A DNA stretch of 64,000 nucleotides. Origin: Xanthomonas campestris pv. badrii. GTDB lineage: Bacteria; Pseudomonadota; Gammaproteobacteria; Xanthomonadales; Xanthomonadaceae. Location of the stretch: assembly GCF_012848175.1 (NCBI RefSeq), contig NZ_CP051651.1, positions 992,001-1,056,000 on the forward strand, given 5' to 3'. Numbering within the stretch: the stretch's first letter is position 1; every line of letters begins with the position of its first letter. Positions 24,711-34,958 of this stretch are shown here, piece by piece. Under the pieces are notes generated by a model. That model searched no databases, was not told the origin of the DNA, and saw only the letters and a program-made list of their open reading frames with translations. Position numbers and translations under genes: made by a program.

Positions 24711-25148
24711 TCAGCCGTAATGGCCGTGCGGCTCGTGCACAGGCGTATCCGCGCGCAGACGCACGCGTGGCCGCAGCCAGTGTGCAAATGTTGCTTCGTC
24801 CCACGCTCCATCGGCCAGGCCCATCATGGCACCGTATTTCTCTTCCTGCGAGGCGGTGAGCTCGGCACCGTTGAGCAGCAGAAAGACCCGATAGCACACA
24901 TGGGCCGTGCGTTTGTTGCCATCCACGAACGGGTGGTTGCGCGCGAGCCCGTAGGCGAGGCAGGCCGTCAGTTCCACCAGATCGGGCGGGGGGGCGCCGT
25001 AGGAAAACAGCTGTTGCGGGCGTGCGAGTGCCGAATCCAGGAGCGCCTCGTCGCGCACCCCGGCTGCGCCACCGTGCTCGCTCAATTGACGTTCGTGGAT
25101 CGCCAGTGCAAGCGCGCGCGTGATCCAGACCAGCATGCGTGTGTTCAC
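24711..25148 (-). CDS. Doc/Fic-type toxin of a toxin-antitoxin pair
   Basis: A 145-residue death-on-curing family protein. The Fic motif is HPFVDGNKRTAHV, with the catalytic His and the GNKR phosphate-binding loop intact. Doc enzymes phosphorylate elongation factor EF-Tu and stop translation. It starts at GTG 25148, overlapping the antitoxin stop (GTGA), so the two are coupled with the antitoxin first. The internal ATG at 25136 is a weaker alternative. Confidence 0.88.
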   Translation of the reverse strand: MNTRMLVWITRALALAIHERQLSEHGGAAGVRDEALLDSALARPQQLFSYGAPPPDLVELTACLAYGLARNHPFVDGNKRTAHVCYRVFLLLNGAELTASQEEKYGAMMGLADGAWDEATFAHWLRPRVRLRADTPVHEPHGHYG

Positions 25149-25366
25149 TTGGCCAGCTTGTTCAGCACTTGGCGATCCTGGCGCATCACCTGCTCGGCCA
25201 CATCCATCTGCGCGGCCAGCGTCGGGTCGAAGGCGGTCAACTTGATGCCGTCGGGGGTTTCCAGTGCATACAGCTCGTCGCCCTTGCCCAGGCGCAGGCG
25301 GGCCAGCAGTTCCTTGGGCAGGATGACGCCAGAGGAATTGCCGATGGCGGTGATCTTGAGTTTCAT
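25145..25366 (-). CDS. AbrB/MazE-type antitoxin
   Basis: A 73-residue SpoVT/AbrB swapped-hairpin DNA-binding protein: MKLKITAIGNSSGVILPKEL followed by LARLRLGKGDELYALETPDG, then a C-terminal tail (DVAEQVMRQDRQVLNKLAK) that should wrap and neutralise the Doc toxin. It precedes the toxin in the operon, as is usual. A likely autoregulatory site lies upstream, around 25380-25405, where the palindromic ACGTAAGTTATAACTTACG occurs. Confidence 0.88.
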   Translation of the reverse strand: MKLKITAIGNSSGVILPKELLARLRLGKGDELYALETPDGIKLTAFDPTLAAQMDVAEQVMRQDRQVLNKLAK

Positions 25367-25386
25367 GACGGCATCTCGCGTTGATA

Positions 25387-25405
25387 CGTAAGTTATAACT
25401 TACGC
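25387..25405 (-). promoter_or_regulatory. Palindrome upstream of the AbrB/Doc operon, candidate operator
   Basis: ACGTAAGTTATAACTTACG at 25387-25405 contains CGTAAGTTATAACTTACG, an 18-base perfect inverted repeat. It lies 21 bases before the antitoxin ATG and is AT-rich in an otherwise GC-rich window. An AbrB-type antitoxin usually represses its own promoter through such a site; that use here is inferred. Confidence 0.65.
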
Positions 25406-25472
25406 ATCACCCAGGCGCAAGCGCTGTGCTGAAGCGGCTCAGCAAGCCAATCTCGCCTGCTGCGACCGATCG

Positions 25473-25488
25473 GTGTACAAATGTACAC
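25473..25488 (+). promoter_or_regulatory. LexA2-type SOS box
   Basis: GTGTACAAATGTACAC is palindromic apart from its central bases and lies 27 bases before the lexA2 ATG. It contains TGTACAAATGTACA, which I recall as the reported Xanthomonas LexA2 operator, distinct from the LexA1 site. It should repress lexA2 and the downstream imuA-imuB-dnaE2 genes until DNA damage. Confidence 0.85.
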
Positions 25489-25514
25489 CTTGCCACGTCC
25501 GTCTCCATCCACCC

Positions 25515-26120
25515 ATGTCCACTTTGTCTCCCCAACGCGCCGCTGTGCTGGCTTTCCTGCAGGAGCAGGCCCGCGCTGGCGTCTCGCCCAGCCTGGCCGA
25601 GATCGCGCAGGCGTTCGGGTTCGCCTCGCGCACTGCGGCGCAAAAGCATGTGCAGGCACTGGCCGAGGCCGGCTTGATCGAACTGCGCCCCAACCAGAAG
25701 CGCGGCATCCGCATGCCCGGCGGTGGCGGGCGCGATGCCTTGCTGGCGTTGCCGGTGCTGGGGCGGGTGGCGGCTGGTGTGCCGATCGGCGCGGATATCG
25801 GCCTGGACCGGCAGCTATGGCTGGACCGCACGCTGTTTTCGCTGCAGCCGGACTACCTGTTGCAGGTGCAGGGGGATTCGATGATCGACGACGGCATCCT
25901 GGACGGCGACCTGGTCGGCGTGCACCGCAGCAACGAGGCGCGCAATGGGCAGATCGTGGTGGCGCGGGTGGATGGCGAAATCACCATCAAGCGGCTGGAG
26001 CGTGGTGCCGAGCGTATCCGCCTGCTGCCGCGCAACCGCGCGCATGCGCCGATCGTGGTGGCGGCCGATGCCGACTTCGCGATCGAAGGGCTCTACTGCG
26101 GCCTGATCCGGCAGGGCTGA
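25515..26120 (+). CDS. lexA2: LexA2 SOS repressor of the mutagenesis cassette
   Basis: A 201-residue LexA. The N-terminal winged helix is SLAEIAQAFGFASRTAAQKH. The self-cleavage Ala-Gly is in LGRVAAGVPIG, the catalytic Ser in QGDSMIDDGILDGD and the Lys in ITIKRLERG. RecA-stimulated autocleavage should relieve repression. ATG 25515 is preferred over an upstream GTG because it leaves the operator in the untranslated leader and fits LexA N-termini (MSTLSPQRAAVLAFLQ). imuA starts one base after its stop, so lexA2 is the first gene of the operon. Confidence 0.92.
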   Translation: MSTLSPQRAAVLAFLQEQARAGVSPSLAEIAQAFGFASRTAAQKHVQALAEAGLIELRPNQKRGIRMPGGGGRDALLALPVLGRVAAGVPIGADIGLDRQLWLDRTLFSLQPDYLLQVQGDSMIDDGILDGDLVGVHRSNEARNGQIVVARVDGEITIKRLERGAERIRLLPRNRAHAPIVVAADADFAIEGLYCGLIRQG

Positions 26121-26121
26121 G

Positions 26122-26772
26122 ATGAGCGAGCCGGTGCAACCGCGACAACACGGCAATGCGGCGGTGGCCATGCCGCTGGACGCATTGCTGGCGGCGCGCA
26201 CGGTGTGGCGGGCCGGCCACGGCACGGCCACCGTCACCGGCGGCGAAGCCACCGGGCATGCCGGGCTGGATGCAGTGCTGCCCGATGGCGGCTGGCCGCG
26301 GCGCGCGCTGACCGAGCTTTTATTGCCCGCCCACGGTGTAGGAGAGATCGCCTTGCTGCTGCCCACGCTGGCGCGCATGACCGGCGCCGGCAGCCGGGTG
26401 GTGCTGGTGGCGCCGCCGTTCATTCCGTATGCGCCGGCGTGGCAGGCGGGCGGGGTGGTGCTGGAACATCTGGAAGTGGTGCAGGCCGAGCCACGCGACG
26501 CACTGTGGGCGTTCGAGCAATGCCTGCGCAGTGGTGCCTGTGCGGCGGTGCTGGGGTGGCCGCAGACCGGCGATGCCCGCGCCCTGCGGCGCCTGCAGGT
26601 GGCGGCCGACAGCGGCAACTGTTGCGCGTTCGCGCTGCGCGACCGGCACCATGCGGTGAATGCATCGCCGGCGGCCCTGCGGCTGGAATTCCTGCCCGAG
26701 CGCGATGCCTGGCAGGTGCGCAAGTGCCGCGGCGGGCAGGTGCCCTCGCAGCCGCTGCGGCTGGCGCATTGA
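26122..26772 (+). CDS. imuA: ImuA, RecA-like accessory protein of the mutasome
   Basis: A 216-residue protein of the ImuA (SulA/RecA-related) family. It has a P-loop-like region in TELLLPAHGVGEIALLLPTL and VVLVAPPFIPYAPAWQAGGV, and ends QVPSQPLRLAH. With ImuB and DnaE2 it forms the alternative mutasome responsible for damage-induced mutagenesis in bacteria lacking UmuDC. It begins one base after lexA2. Confidence 0.9.
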   Translation: MSEPVQPRQHGNAAVAMPLDALLAARTVWRAGHGTATVTGGEATGHAGLDAVLPDGGWPRRALTELLLPAHGVGEIALLLPTLARMTGAGSRVVLVAPPFIPYAPAWQAGGVVLEHLEVVQAEPRDALWAFEQCLRSGACAAVLGWPQTGDARALRRLQVAADSGNCCAFALRDRHHAVNASPAALRLEFLPERDAWQVRKCRGGQVPSQPLRLAH

Positions 26773-26781
26773 GGCGCGTGC

Positions 26782-28200
26782 ATGTTGTGGGCCTGTCTAT
26801 TGCTGCCGCAGCTGGCGCTGGACGCTGTCCTTCGGCGTCTGGAAGAACCGCAGGCGCCGTTGGTGCTGGTGCAGGGGCCGGCGCAGCTACGCAACCTGCA
26901 TTCGGTCAATGCCGCGGCCGCAGCGGCCGGCTTGAAAGCGGGGATGCGGCTGTCGGCGGCGCATGCGCTGATGACGCAGGTGCGCACCATCGATTACGAC
27001 GCGCAGAACGAAGCGCGCACGCAGCGGTTTCTGGCGGCCTGGGCATACCGGCATAGCTCGCTGGTGAGCCAGCAGTGGTCGCGCGCCATCGTGCTGGAAG
27101 CTGCGGCCAGCTTTCGCCTGTTCGGCCCCTGGCCACGCTTCGAGCGCCGCTTGCGCGATGAACTGCAGGCGTTGGGCTTCCAGCACCGGCTTGCGCTGGC
27201 GCCCACACCGCGCGCGGCGCGCGTGCTGGCCGGCCTGCGCGATGGCATGGTGGTGACCGAACTGCAGGCCTTGCACCGCACGCTGGACACCGTGCCGGTG
27301 CGCCGCGCGGCCTTGCCGGGCGATGCCGGCGAGCGCCTGCAGCACATGGGCGTGCGTACGCTTGCCGCAGTCCGTGCGCTGCCGCGCGACGGCCTGCGTC
27401 GGCGTTTCGGGGCCGATCTGCTGGAACATCTGGACCGTCTCTACGGCGATGCCGATGACCCGCTGGACTGCTATGCGCCGCCGGACCATTTCGACCAGCG
27501 CGTGGAGCTGGGTTACGAGGTGGAAACGCACCCGGCCTTGCTGTTCCCGCTGCGCCGGTTGATCGGCGACCTGTGCACCTATCTGTCGATCCGCGATGGC
27601 GGCGTGCAGCGTTTCGTGCTGCGGCTGGAGCACGAAGAAGGCGCCACCGACGTCGAGATCGGCCTGCTCACGCCCGAGCGTGCGCCCACGCTGGTGTTCG
27701 AGCTGGCCCGCAACCGGCTGGAACGGGTGGAGATTCCACGGCCGGTGGTGGCGATGCGCCTGCTGGCCAGGCAGCTGCCGCCGTTCGTGCCGGCCATGCG
27801 CGACCTGTTCGATCAACGCGCACAGCAGTCGGTGGACTGGCCGCAGCTGCGCGAGCGGCTGCGTGCGCGGCTGGGCGATGAGGCCGTCTACCGCGTGTTG
27901 CCCGCCGACGACCCGCGCCCGGAGCGTGCCTGGCGCCGTGCCATCGGCGATGCAGTACGCGAAGCCGCCGCGCCGGCGCGCCCGCCGCGGCCCACCTGGC
28001 TGCTGCCGCAACCGGTGCCGCTGCACGATCCGCAACTGCGCATCGTGTCCGGCCCGGAACGCCTGGAAAGCGGTTGGTGGGACGACGACGAGGCGCGACG
28101 CGACTATTACGTGGTGGAAACCGCGCGCGGCCGGCGCGCCTGGGTGTTTGCCGCACCCGGCCACGTGGACGGGTGGATGCTGCACGGGTGGTTTGCGTGA
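26782..28200 (+). CDS. imuB: ImuB, catalytically inactive Y-family polymerase
   Basis: A 472-residue DNA polymerase Y-family homologue ([20 protein letters not shown]). The palm region lacks the acidic residues of active Pol IV/V: where DxD and SIDE would be expected there are hydrophobic or basic residues. ImuB serves as a hub linking ImuA, DnaE2 and the beta clamp. The C-terminal tail ([12 protein letters not shown]) is the conserved ImuB extension. It begins nine bases after imuA and belongs to the same operon. Confidence 0.92.
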   Translation: MLWACLLLPQLALDAVLRRLEEPQAPLVLVQGPAQLRNLHSVNAAAAAAGLKAGMRLSAAHALMTQVRTIDYDAQNEARTQRFLAAWAYRHSSLVSQQWSRAIVLEAAASFRLFGPWPRFERRLRDELQALGFQHRLALAPTPRAARVLAGLRDGMVVTELQALHRTLDTVPVRRAALPGDAGERLQHMGVRTLAAVRALPRDGLRRRFGADLLEHLDRLYGDADDPLDCYAPPDHFDQRVELGYEVETHPALLFPLRRLIGDLCTYLSIRDGGVQRFVLRLEHEEGATDVEIGLLTPERAPTLVFELARNRLERVEIPRPVVAMRLLARQLPPFVPAMRDLFDQRAQQSVDWPQLRERLRARLGDEAVYRVLPADDPRPERAWRRAIGDAVREAAAPARPPRPTWLLPQPVPLHDPQLRIVSGPERLESGWWDDDEARRDYYVVETARGRRAWVFAAPGHVDGWMLHGWFA

Positions 28201-28369
28201 GCGCAGGCATGCCCGCGCGGTCGGAGCAGGTGCCGCCTGGCTGGTCGTGGCGGCTTGGGCGCAAGCGGCTGCCACCGCTGCGGTCAAACGCAATTGGTGT
28301 TGCAGCCACGCGATCTGTCGTGCACTGGAAAACCCGTATCGCGCAGCCCGCTGTCGAAGGCGTCCGTGC

Positions 28370-31300
28370 ATGAGCTGGGATGACGGCGTCGATGGGGTGG
28401 ACCGCGAGACGCCCGGCGGGCGCATGCCGCGTGCCTGGAACGTGGCTGCACGGCTGCGCGCGGCCAACGATGACATCGCCCACAGCCAGGATGCCGATGG
28501 CCTGCCTGCGTATGCCGAGCTGCATTGCCTGTCGGACTTTTCGTTTTTGCGTGGTGCGTCCAGTGCCGAGCAGCTGTTTTCCCGCGCGCACCACTGCGGC
28601 TACAGCGCGCTGGCGATCACCGACGAATGCTCGCTGGCCGGCATCGTGCGCGGCCTGGAGGCCTCGCGTGCCACCGGGGTGCGGCTGATCGTCGGCAGCG
28701 AATTCACCCTGGTCGATGGCACCCGCTTCGTGCTGCTGGTGGAACATGCGCAAGGCTATCCGCAGCTGTGTGCGCTGATCACCACTGCGCGGCGCGCGGC
28801 AGGCAAGGGCGCCTATCGGTTGGGGCGCACCGAGGTGGAGGCGCAGTTCCGCGCCGGGGTGCCGGGCGTGTTCGCGTTGTGGTTGCCCGGTGCGCAACCG
28901 CAGGCCGAACAGGGCGCGTGGTTGCAGCAGGTATTTGGCGAGCGTGCGTTTCTCGCAGTGGAGCTGCATCGCGAACAGGACGACGCCGCACGGCTGCAGG
29001 CGCTGCAACTGCTGGCCCAACGGCTGGGCATGACCGCACTGGCCAGCGGCGATGTGCATATGGCGCAGCGCCGCGAGCGCATCGTGCAGGACACCCTGAC
29101 CGCCATCCGTCACACACTGCCGCTGGCCGAGTGCGGCGCGCACCTGTTCCGCAATGGCGAGCGCCACCTGCGCACACGCCGCGCATTGGGCAATATCTAT
29201 CCACCGGCCTTGCTGCAGGCCACGGTGGCGCTGGCGCAGCGCTGCACTTTCGATATTTCCAGGCTTGAATACACCTATCCGCGCGAATTGGTGCCGGAAG
29301 GGCATACCCCAACCAGCTATCTGCGACAGCTCACTGAGGCCGGTGTCCGCAATCGTTGGCCGGGCGGCGTCTCGTCCAAGGTGCGCGAGGACATCGAAAA
29401 AGAGCTGGCCTTGATCGCGCTGAAAAAGTACGAGGCGTTCTTTCTCACCGTGCACGATGTGGTGCGGTTTGCGCGCTCAAAAAACATCCTCTGCCAGGGG
29501 CGCGGCTCATCGGCCAACTCGGCGGTGTGCTATGCGCTGGGCATCACCGCAGTCAATCCCGATGAAACCCGCTTGTTGATGGCGCGCTTCCTGTCCGAAA
29601 AACGCGACGAGCCGCCGGATATCGACGTGGATTTCGAGCACGAGCGCCGCGAGGAAGTGCTGCAATACGTCTATGAAAAATACGGTCGCGAACGTGCAGC
29701 CCTTGCCGCCACGGTGATCTGCTACCGCGGCAAGAGCGCCGTGCGCGACGTGGCCAAGGCGTTCGGCCTGCCGCCGGACCAGATCGCCTTGCTGGCCAAT
29801 TGCTACGGCTGGGGCAATGGCGATACGCCGATGGAGCAGCGCATCGAAGAAGCCGGCTTCGATCTGGCCAACCCGCTGATCAACAAGATCCTTGCAGTGA
29901 CCGAGCAATTGCGCGATCACCCGCGGCATCTGTCGCAGCACGTCGGCGGGTTCGTGATTTCCGACGAACCGCTATCGCTGCTGGTGCCGGTGGAAAACGC
30001 GGCAATGCGTGATCGAACCATCATCCAGTGGGACAAGGACGATCTGGAAACCATGAAGCTGCTCAAGGTCGATTGCCTGGCCCTGGGCATGCTCACCTGC
30101 ATCCGCAAGACGCTGGACCTGGTGCGCGGCCATCGCGGCCGCAGCTACAGCATTGCCACACTTCCGGGCGATGACGCACCCACCTACAAGATGATCCAGC
30201 GCGCCGATACCGTGGGCGTGTTCCAGATCGAATCGCGCGCGCAGATGGCGATGCTGCCGCGGCTCAAGCCTTCAGTGTTCTACGATTTGGTGATCGAAGT
30301 GGCGATCGTGCGTCCCGGCCCGATCCAGGGCGACATGGTGCACCCGTATCTGCGCAGGCGGCAGGGCCGCGAGCAAGTGAACTATCCATCGCCGGAAGTG
30401 GAAGACATCCTCAAGCCGACCCTGGGTGTTCCGCTGTTCCAGGAACAGGTGATGGAACTGCTGATGCATGCGGCCGAATACACCGAGAGCGAAGCCGACA
30501 ACCTGCGCCGTTCGATGGCGGCCTGGCGTCGCGGTGGCGACATGGAGCAACACCGCGCCCGCGTGCGCGAGCGCATGCAGAAAAAAGGCTACGCCGCCAC
30601 CTTCATCGACCAGATCTTCGAGCAGATCAAGGGCTTTGGCTCCTACGGGTTTCCGCAGAGCCATGCCGCCTCATTCGCCAAGCTGGTGTATGCCAGCTGC
30701 TGGCTCAAGCGTCACGAGCCGGCGGCGTTTGCCTGCGGCCTGCTCAATGCGCAGCCGATGGGGTTTTATTCGGCCAGCCAGATCGTACAGGACGCGCGCC
30801 GCGGCAGCCCGGAGCGCCAGCCGGTGGAGGTGTTGCCGGTGGATGTGCTGCATAGCGACTGGGACAACATCCTGGTCGGCGGGCGGCCGTGGCGCAACGA
30901 TGCCGATCCTGGCGAACAACCGGCGATCCGCCTGGGCATGCGCCAGGTCAGTGGCTTGTCGGAACAGGCCGCCCTACGCATCGTCGCCGCACGCGCGCAA
31001 CGCGCCTTCGCCGATATAGGCGACCTGTGCCTGCGCGCCGCACTCGACGAAAAAGCGCGCCTGGCACTGGCCGAAGCCGGGGCGTTGCAGTCGATGGTGG
31101 GTAACCGCAATGCCGCGCGCTGGGCCATGGCCGGGGTGGAGGCGCGGCGCCCCCTGTTGCCGGGCAGCCCGGCCGAGCGCCTGGTGGAGTTCGAAGCACC
31201 GCGCGCCGGCGAAGAGATCCTGGCCGATTACCGCGCGGTCGGTCTGAGCCTGCGCCAGCACCCGATGGCGCTGCTGCGCCCGCAGATGCGCCAGCGGCGC

Positions 31301-31621
31301 ATCCTGGGCCTGCGCGAGCTGCAGGGGCGCCGTCACGGCAGCGGCGTGCACGTGGCCGGGCTGGTCACCCAGCGCCAGCGGCCGGCCACCGCCAAGGGCA
31401 CCATCTTCGTCACCCTGGAAGACGAGCACGGCATGATCAACGTCATCGTCTGGGCCCATCTGGCGCTGCGCCGCCGACGCGCGCTGCTGGAATCGCGCCT
31501 GCTCGCGGTGCGCGGCCGTTGGGAACGCGTGGACGGCGTGGAGCACCTGATCGCCGGCGATCTGTACGACCTCAGCGACTTGCTCGGCCAGATGCAACTG
31601 CCCTCGCGGGATTTTCATTGA
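28370..31621 (+). CDS. dnaE2: Error-prone DNA polymerase III alpha subunit DnaE2
   Basis: A 1083-residue C-family polymerase that extends past lesions. The PHP domain opens at [20 protein letters not shown], and the polymerase active-site aspartates lie in [48 protein letters not shown] and [13 protein letters not shown] are DnaE palm and finger blocks, followed by a helix-hairpin-helix and an OB-fold ([18 protein letters not shown]). The start at ATG 28370 ([18 protein letters not shown]) leaves 169 bases after imuB, more than the one to nine bases elsewhere in the cassette. The frame is open further upstream, but that portion overlaps imuB and lacks DnaE2 similarity. Confidence 0.93.
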   Translation: MSWDDGVDGVDRETPGGRMPRAWNVAARLRAANDDIAHSQDADGLPAYAELHCLSDFSFLRGASSAEQLFSRAHHCGYSALAITDECSLAGIVRGLEASRATGVRLIVGSEFTLVDGTRFVLLVEHAQGYPQLCALITTARRAAGKGAYRLGRTEVEAQFRAGVPGVFALWLPGAQPQAEQGAWLQQVFGERAFLAVELHREQDDAARLQALQLLAQRLGMTALASGDVHMAQRRERIVQDTLTAIRHTLPLAECGAHLFRNGERHLRTRRALGNIYPPALLQATVALAQRCTFDISRLEYTYPRELVPEGHTPTSYLRQLTEAGVRNRWPGGVSSKVREDIEKELALIALKKYEAFFLTVHDVVRFARSKNILCQGRGSSANSAVCYALGITAVNPDETRLLMARFLSEKRDEPPDIDVDFEHERREEVLQYVYEKYGRERAALAATVICYRGKSAVRDVAKAFGLPPDQIALLANCYGWGNGDTPMEQRIEEAGFDLANPLINKILAVTEQLRDHPRHLSQHVGGFVISDEPLSLLVPVENAAMRDRTIIQWDKDDLETMKLLKVDCLALGMLTCIRKTLDLVRGHRGRSYSIATLPGDDAPTYKMIQRADTVGVFQIESRAQMAMLPRLKPSVFYDLVIEVAIVRPGPIQGDMVHPYLRRRQGREQVNYPSPEVEDILKPTLGVPLFQEQVMELLMHAAEYTESEADNLRRSMAAWRRGGDMEQHRARVRERMQKKGYAATFIDQIFEQIKGFGSYGFPQSHAASFAKLVYASCWLKRHEPAAFACGLLNAQPMGFYSASQIVQDARRGSPERQPVEVLPVDVLHSDWDNILVGGRPWRNDADPGEQPAIRLGMRQVSGLSEQAALRIVAARAQRAFADIGDLCLRAALDEKARLALAEAGALQSMVGNRNAARWAMAGVEARRPLLPGSPAERLVEFEAPRAGEEILADYRAVGLSLRQHPMALLRPQMRQRRILGLRELQGRRHGSGVHVAGLVTQRQRPATAKGTIFVTLEDEHGMINVIVWAHLALRRRRALLESRLLAVRGRWERVDGVEHLIAGDLYDLSDLLGQMQLPSRDFH

Positions 31622-31964
31622 GCGCCACCCGACGGAGCACACCGGCAACGCAACGATGCGTCATGTCCGTGCGCAGGATGTGGCTGTGCTCGATACAACG
31701 TTGCATCACTGCGCGCTGTCACCCCGCGCATCGACAGCCAAACCGCATGACTGCCGGCATCCACGCCCTGGATTGTGACAATCCCGTCAAGTTCGCTCAT
31801 GGCCACGCTCATCGCCCGGCGGGGCGCGCGATACCGCCGCCAGCGCAAAACCGCACGCGTAGGTGAACATATCCCGCCACCGGTCACTGGCAGCAAAGCG
31901 GTCTGTGCTACACCATGCAGGTCCGCGCGGCCGCGCTGGCTTGTCTTTCACCCACGAGGCGATC
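31622..31964. other. Intergenic region downstream of dnaE2
   Basis: These 343 bases contain no plausible gene. No terminator-like hairpin with a T-run is visible after dnaE2, and no known riboswitch or shared repeat is present. The region probably carries the promoter of the HDOD gene. Confidence 0.4.
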
Positions 31965-32783
31965 ATGAAGTTGGAGGCGTTGTTCGACCAGTTGCACACC
32001 TTGCCCACCGTGCCCAAGGTGGCGCAGGACCTGATCCGTCAGTTCGACGATCCGGACACCAATATCGATACGCTGGCGCACACCATCGAGCGCGATCCGG
32101 TGATCGCCGCCAAGGTGCTGCGGCTGGCCAATTCGGCGCGCTTCCATGGCCTGCGCGATTCCACCAGCGTGGAAGATGCCGCCATGCGCCTGGGCTTCAA
32201 TGCGCTGCGCACGCTGGTGCTGGCCTCGGCGATGACCGGCGCCTTCCGTGCCGGCCCGGGCTTCGACCTCAAGGCGTTCTGGCGCCACAGTTTCGAGGTG
32301 GCCGGCATCTGCCGCCTGCTGGCGCGCCAGCATGGGCTGGACCCGGAGACCGCCTTCACCTGCGGCATGATGCACAACATCGGCGAGCTGTTGATCCAGT
32401 CCGGCGCTCCGGATTACGCCAGCCGCATCAATCACGAAACCTCGTCCGCCGGGCATGCGGCCGAAGAGACCCTGCAGCTGGGCTTCGGCTATCCGGAGGT
32501 AGGTGCCGAGCTGGCGCGCCGCTGGCAGTTGCCCGCCGTCATCCAGGACGCCATTGCCTACCAGGTGCGCCCCGCGGCTGCGCCCGACGGCGCGCGGATG
32601 CCGTTGCTGGTCGCCCAGGCGGTGCAGGTCTCCGACGCGCTGCACGCCCACGGCGGTGCCACCCCGGCGGCGCTGGAAGCGGTGCGCGGGCCGTTGATGG
32701 ATGGCGTGGATCTGGATGCCTTGTTCGCGGCGCTGCCGGAGGTGATCGAAGCCGATCGCGCGTTTGCCGAGTTGCTGCACTGA
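31965..32783 (+). CDS. HDOD domain signal transduction protein
   Basis: A 272-residue single HDOD domain, the HD-related output domain found in signalling proteins. Blocks include LPTVPKVAQDLIRQFDDPDT, IERDPVIAAKVLRLANSARF, AAMRLGFNALRTLVLASAM, FWRHSFEVAGICRLLA and AFTCGMMHNIGELLI. The His-Asp pair of true HD hydrolases is altered (MMHNIG), as is usual in HDOD proteins, so it is probably a binding or scaffold protein. No receiver or GGDEF domain is attached. Confidence 0.9.
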   Translation: MKLEALFDQLHTLPTVPKVAQDLIRQFDDPDTNIDTLAHTIERDPVIAAKVLRLANSARFHGLRDSTSVEDAAMRLGFNALRTLVLASAMTGAFRAGPGFDLKAFWRHSFEVAGICRLLARQHGLDPETAFTCGMMHNIGELLIQSGAPDYASRINHETSSAGHAAEETLQLGFGYPEVGAELARRWQLPAVIQDAIAYQVRPAAAPDGARMPLLVAQAVQVSDALHAHGGATPAALEAVRGPLMDGVDLDALFAALPEVIEADRAFAELLH

Positions 32784-32949
32784 CAGCACTTGCCGCTGCG
32801 TCACTCCAGACGCAGCGGCTCGAACGCGCAGCCTTCAACAGGTCGCGTTTCTTGCCCCGGGTACAGGCAGTCACGCCGCGTCGCAGCTGGACTCGCATCG
32901 GCGTAGGCGCTAGCGTGGTGCGGATTTTTTGCCTACAGGGGAATGCCCA

Positions 32950-34920
32950 ATGAGCCACGACGCGCAACCGCGCCAGCTCACCTTCCGCGCCGTTGTGCTG
33001 GCCATCGTGCTGGCGGTGGTGCTTTCGGCTGCCAACGCCTACCTCGGCCTGTTCGCAGGCCTGACCATCGCCACCGCCATTCCGGCGGCGGTGGTGTCGA
33101 TGGGCGTGCTGCGCCTGCTCGGCGGCGGCACCATCCTGGAGAACAACATCGTCCAGACCGGCGCTTCGGCCGGGTCGTCGATCGCCGCCGGGGTGATCTT
33201 CACCATCCCCGCGCTGGTGATCATGGGCTACTGGCCGGACTTCAAATACTGGTGGGTGCTGGGCATTGCCGGCATGGGCGGGCTGCTGGGCGTGCTGTTC
33301 TCGGTGCCGCTGCGGCGCTCGATGATCGTCGAAGACCCGCTGCCGTTCCCCGAGGGCAAGGCGGCGGCCGAGGTGCTCAAGGCCGGTGAAAATCCCGGCC
33401 CGGGCCTGAAGATCCTGGCGGTGTCCGGCGCCATCGGCGCGCTGGTCAAACTGGGTGCGGCCAGCGGCCTGCGCGTGATCCCCGATACCTGGGCGCAGGC
33501 CACCTACCTGGGCAGCAGCCGCCTGGTGGGGTATATCGGCACCAACCTGTCGCCGGCGCTGCTGGGCGTGGGCTATATCGTCGGCTTGAACGTCGGCATC
33601 GTGGTGCTGTCCGGCTCGATCCTGTCCTGGCATATCGCCACTCCGCTCTACCAGCAGTTCTTCATGGGCAGCGATCCGGCACTGGCGCAGAGCCTGGCTG
33701 GTGCGCCGGCGGCCGATGCCGCGTTCGGCATCTGGGGCGCGAAGATCCGCTACCTGGGCGTGGGCGCGATGTTGATCGGTGGTGTGTGGACGCTGTTCTC
33801 GCTGCGCAAGTCGCTGTTTTCTGGGGTCAAGAGCGGCTTTGCCGCCGCGCGCAAGAGCGGTGGCGGCGTGGTGGCCGACACCGAACGCGACCTGCCGATG
33901 AAGTGGATGCTGGTGGCACTGGTGCTGTGCACCTTGCCGCTGCTGGGGCTGTATCAGGCCATCGTGCAGCAGTGGCATGTGTCGATCCCGATGACCATCA
34001 TCATGATCGTGGCCGGCTTCCTGTTCGTGTCGGTGTCGGGCTATCTGGCCGGGTTGATTGGCTCGTCGAACAACCCGGTCTCCGGCATCACCATTTCCAC
34101 CATCCTGTTCGCCTCGGCGGTGCTGGTGCTGCTGCTGGGCAAGAGCGGGCTGGTGCCGGTGGGCATCGGTGCCGCGCCGCTGGGCGCGGTGGCCGCGATC
34201 ATGATCGGCGCGGTGGTGTGCTGCGCGGCGGCGGTGGGCGGCGACAACCTGCAGGATCTCAAGGCCGGCTATCTGGTCGGTGCCACGCCGTGGAAACAGC
34301 AGCTGATGCTGGGCATCGGCGCATTCTCGTGCGCATTGATCATGGCGCCCGTGCTGAACCTGCTGGCGCAGGCCTACGGCATCGGCCCGGCCACGCCGCA
34401 ACATCCCAATTCGCTGGGCGCGCCGCAGGCCACCTTGATGGCGTCGGTGGCCAAGGGCCTGTTCGGCGGCCAGCTGCCGTGGAGCATGATCGCCATCGGT
34501 GCGGTGGTGGGTGCAGCCATCATCGCCCTGGACGAATGGTTGAAAGCCACCGGCAAGCGTTTCCGCGTGCCGGTGCTGGCCGCGGCGATCGGTATCTATC
34601 TGCCGCTGGAACTGATGGTGCCGATCTTCCTGGGTGGGCTGATCGCGCATCTGGTCGAGCGCTTCCACAACATCGGCGCCGACGACGAAGACGGCCGCGA
34701 TCGCGTGCATCGCCCGGGCGTGTTGTTCGCCGCCGGCCTGATCACCGGCGAGGCGCTGATGGGCATCGCCATTGCGGTGCCGATCGTGCTGTCCAGCCGC
34801 GCCGATGTGCTGGCGTTGTCGGCCACGCTGCAGCTCAACCAATGGTTTGGCCTGGCGATTCTCGCCCTGGTCGGCTGGCTGCTATACCGCGTGGGCAAGC
34901 GCGGCGAACAGGCCGCCTGA
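32950..34920 (+). CDS. OPT family oligopeptide transporter
   Basis: A 656-residue inner-membrane protein with about 14-16 transmembrane segments, starting LTFRAVVLAIVLAVVLSAAN. The OPT motifs NAYLGLFAGLTIATAIPAAV, GGTILENNIVQTGASAGSSI and EDPLPFPEGKAAAEVL are present. It takes up oligopeptides or metal-chelator complexes by proton symport. GGGGA at 32938-32942 lies seven bases before ATG 32950. A perfect hairpin follows the stop. The gene stands alone. Confidence 0.92.
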   Translation: MSHDAQPRQLTFRAVVLAIVLAVVLSAANAYLGLFAGLTIATAIPAAVVSMGVLRLLGGGTILENNIVQTGASAGSSIAAGVIFTIPALVIMGYWPDFKYWWVLGIAGMGGLLGVLFSVPLRRSMIVEDPLPFPEGKAAAEVLKAGENPGPGLKILAVSGAIGALVKLGAASGLRVIPDTWAQATYLGSSRLVGYIGTNLSPALLGVGYIVGLNVGIVVLSGSILSWHIATPLYQQFFMGSDPALAQSLAGAPAADAAFGIWGAKIRYLGVGAMLIGGVWTLFSLRKSLFSGVKSGFAAARKSGGGVVADTERDLPMKWMLVALVLCTLPLLGLYQAIVQQWHVSIPMTIIMIVAGFLFVSVSGYLAGLIGSSNNPVSGITISTILFASAVLVLLLGKSGLVPVGIGAAPLGAVAAIMIGAVVCCAAAVGGDNLQDLKAGYLVGATPWKQQLMLGIGAFSCALIMAPVLNLLAQAYGIGPATPQHPNSLGAPQATLMASVAKGLFGGQLPWSMIAIGAVVGAAIIALDEWLKATGKRFRVPVLAAAIGIYLPLELMVPIFLGGLIAHLVERFHNIGADDEDGRDRVHRPGVLFAAGLITGEALMGIAIAVPIVLSSRADVLALSATLQLNQWFGLAILALVGWLLYRVGKRGEQAA

Positions 34921-34933
34921 GCCTGCGACGGAC

Positions 34934-34958
34934 ACGGCGCATGCGATGCATGCGCCGT
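34934..34958. terminator. Perfect hairpin after the OPT transporter gene
   Basis: ACGGCGCATGC (34934-34944), loop GAT, GCATGCGCCGT (34948-34958): an 11-base perfect stem 13 bases after the stop. No T-run follows, so it may end transcription weakly or stabilise the 3' end. Confidence 0.6.

Noticed and set aside
27596..28369. Upstream extension of dnaE2 into imuB
   Set aside because: The open frame overlaps imuB in another phase, and the protein there is Arg/Cys/Trp-rich with no DnaE2 similarity; the family N-terminus begins at 28370.
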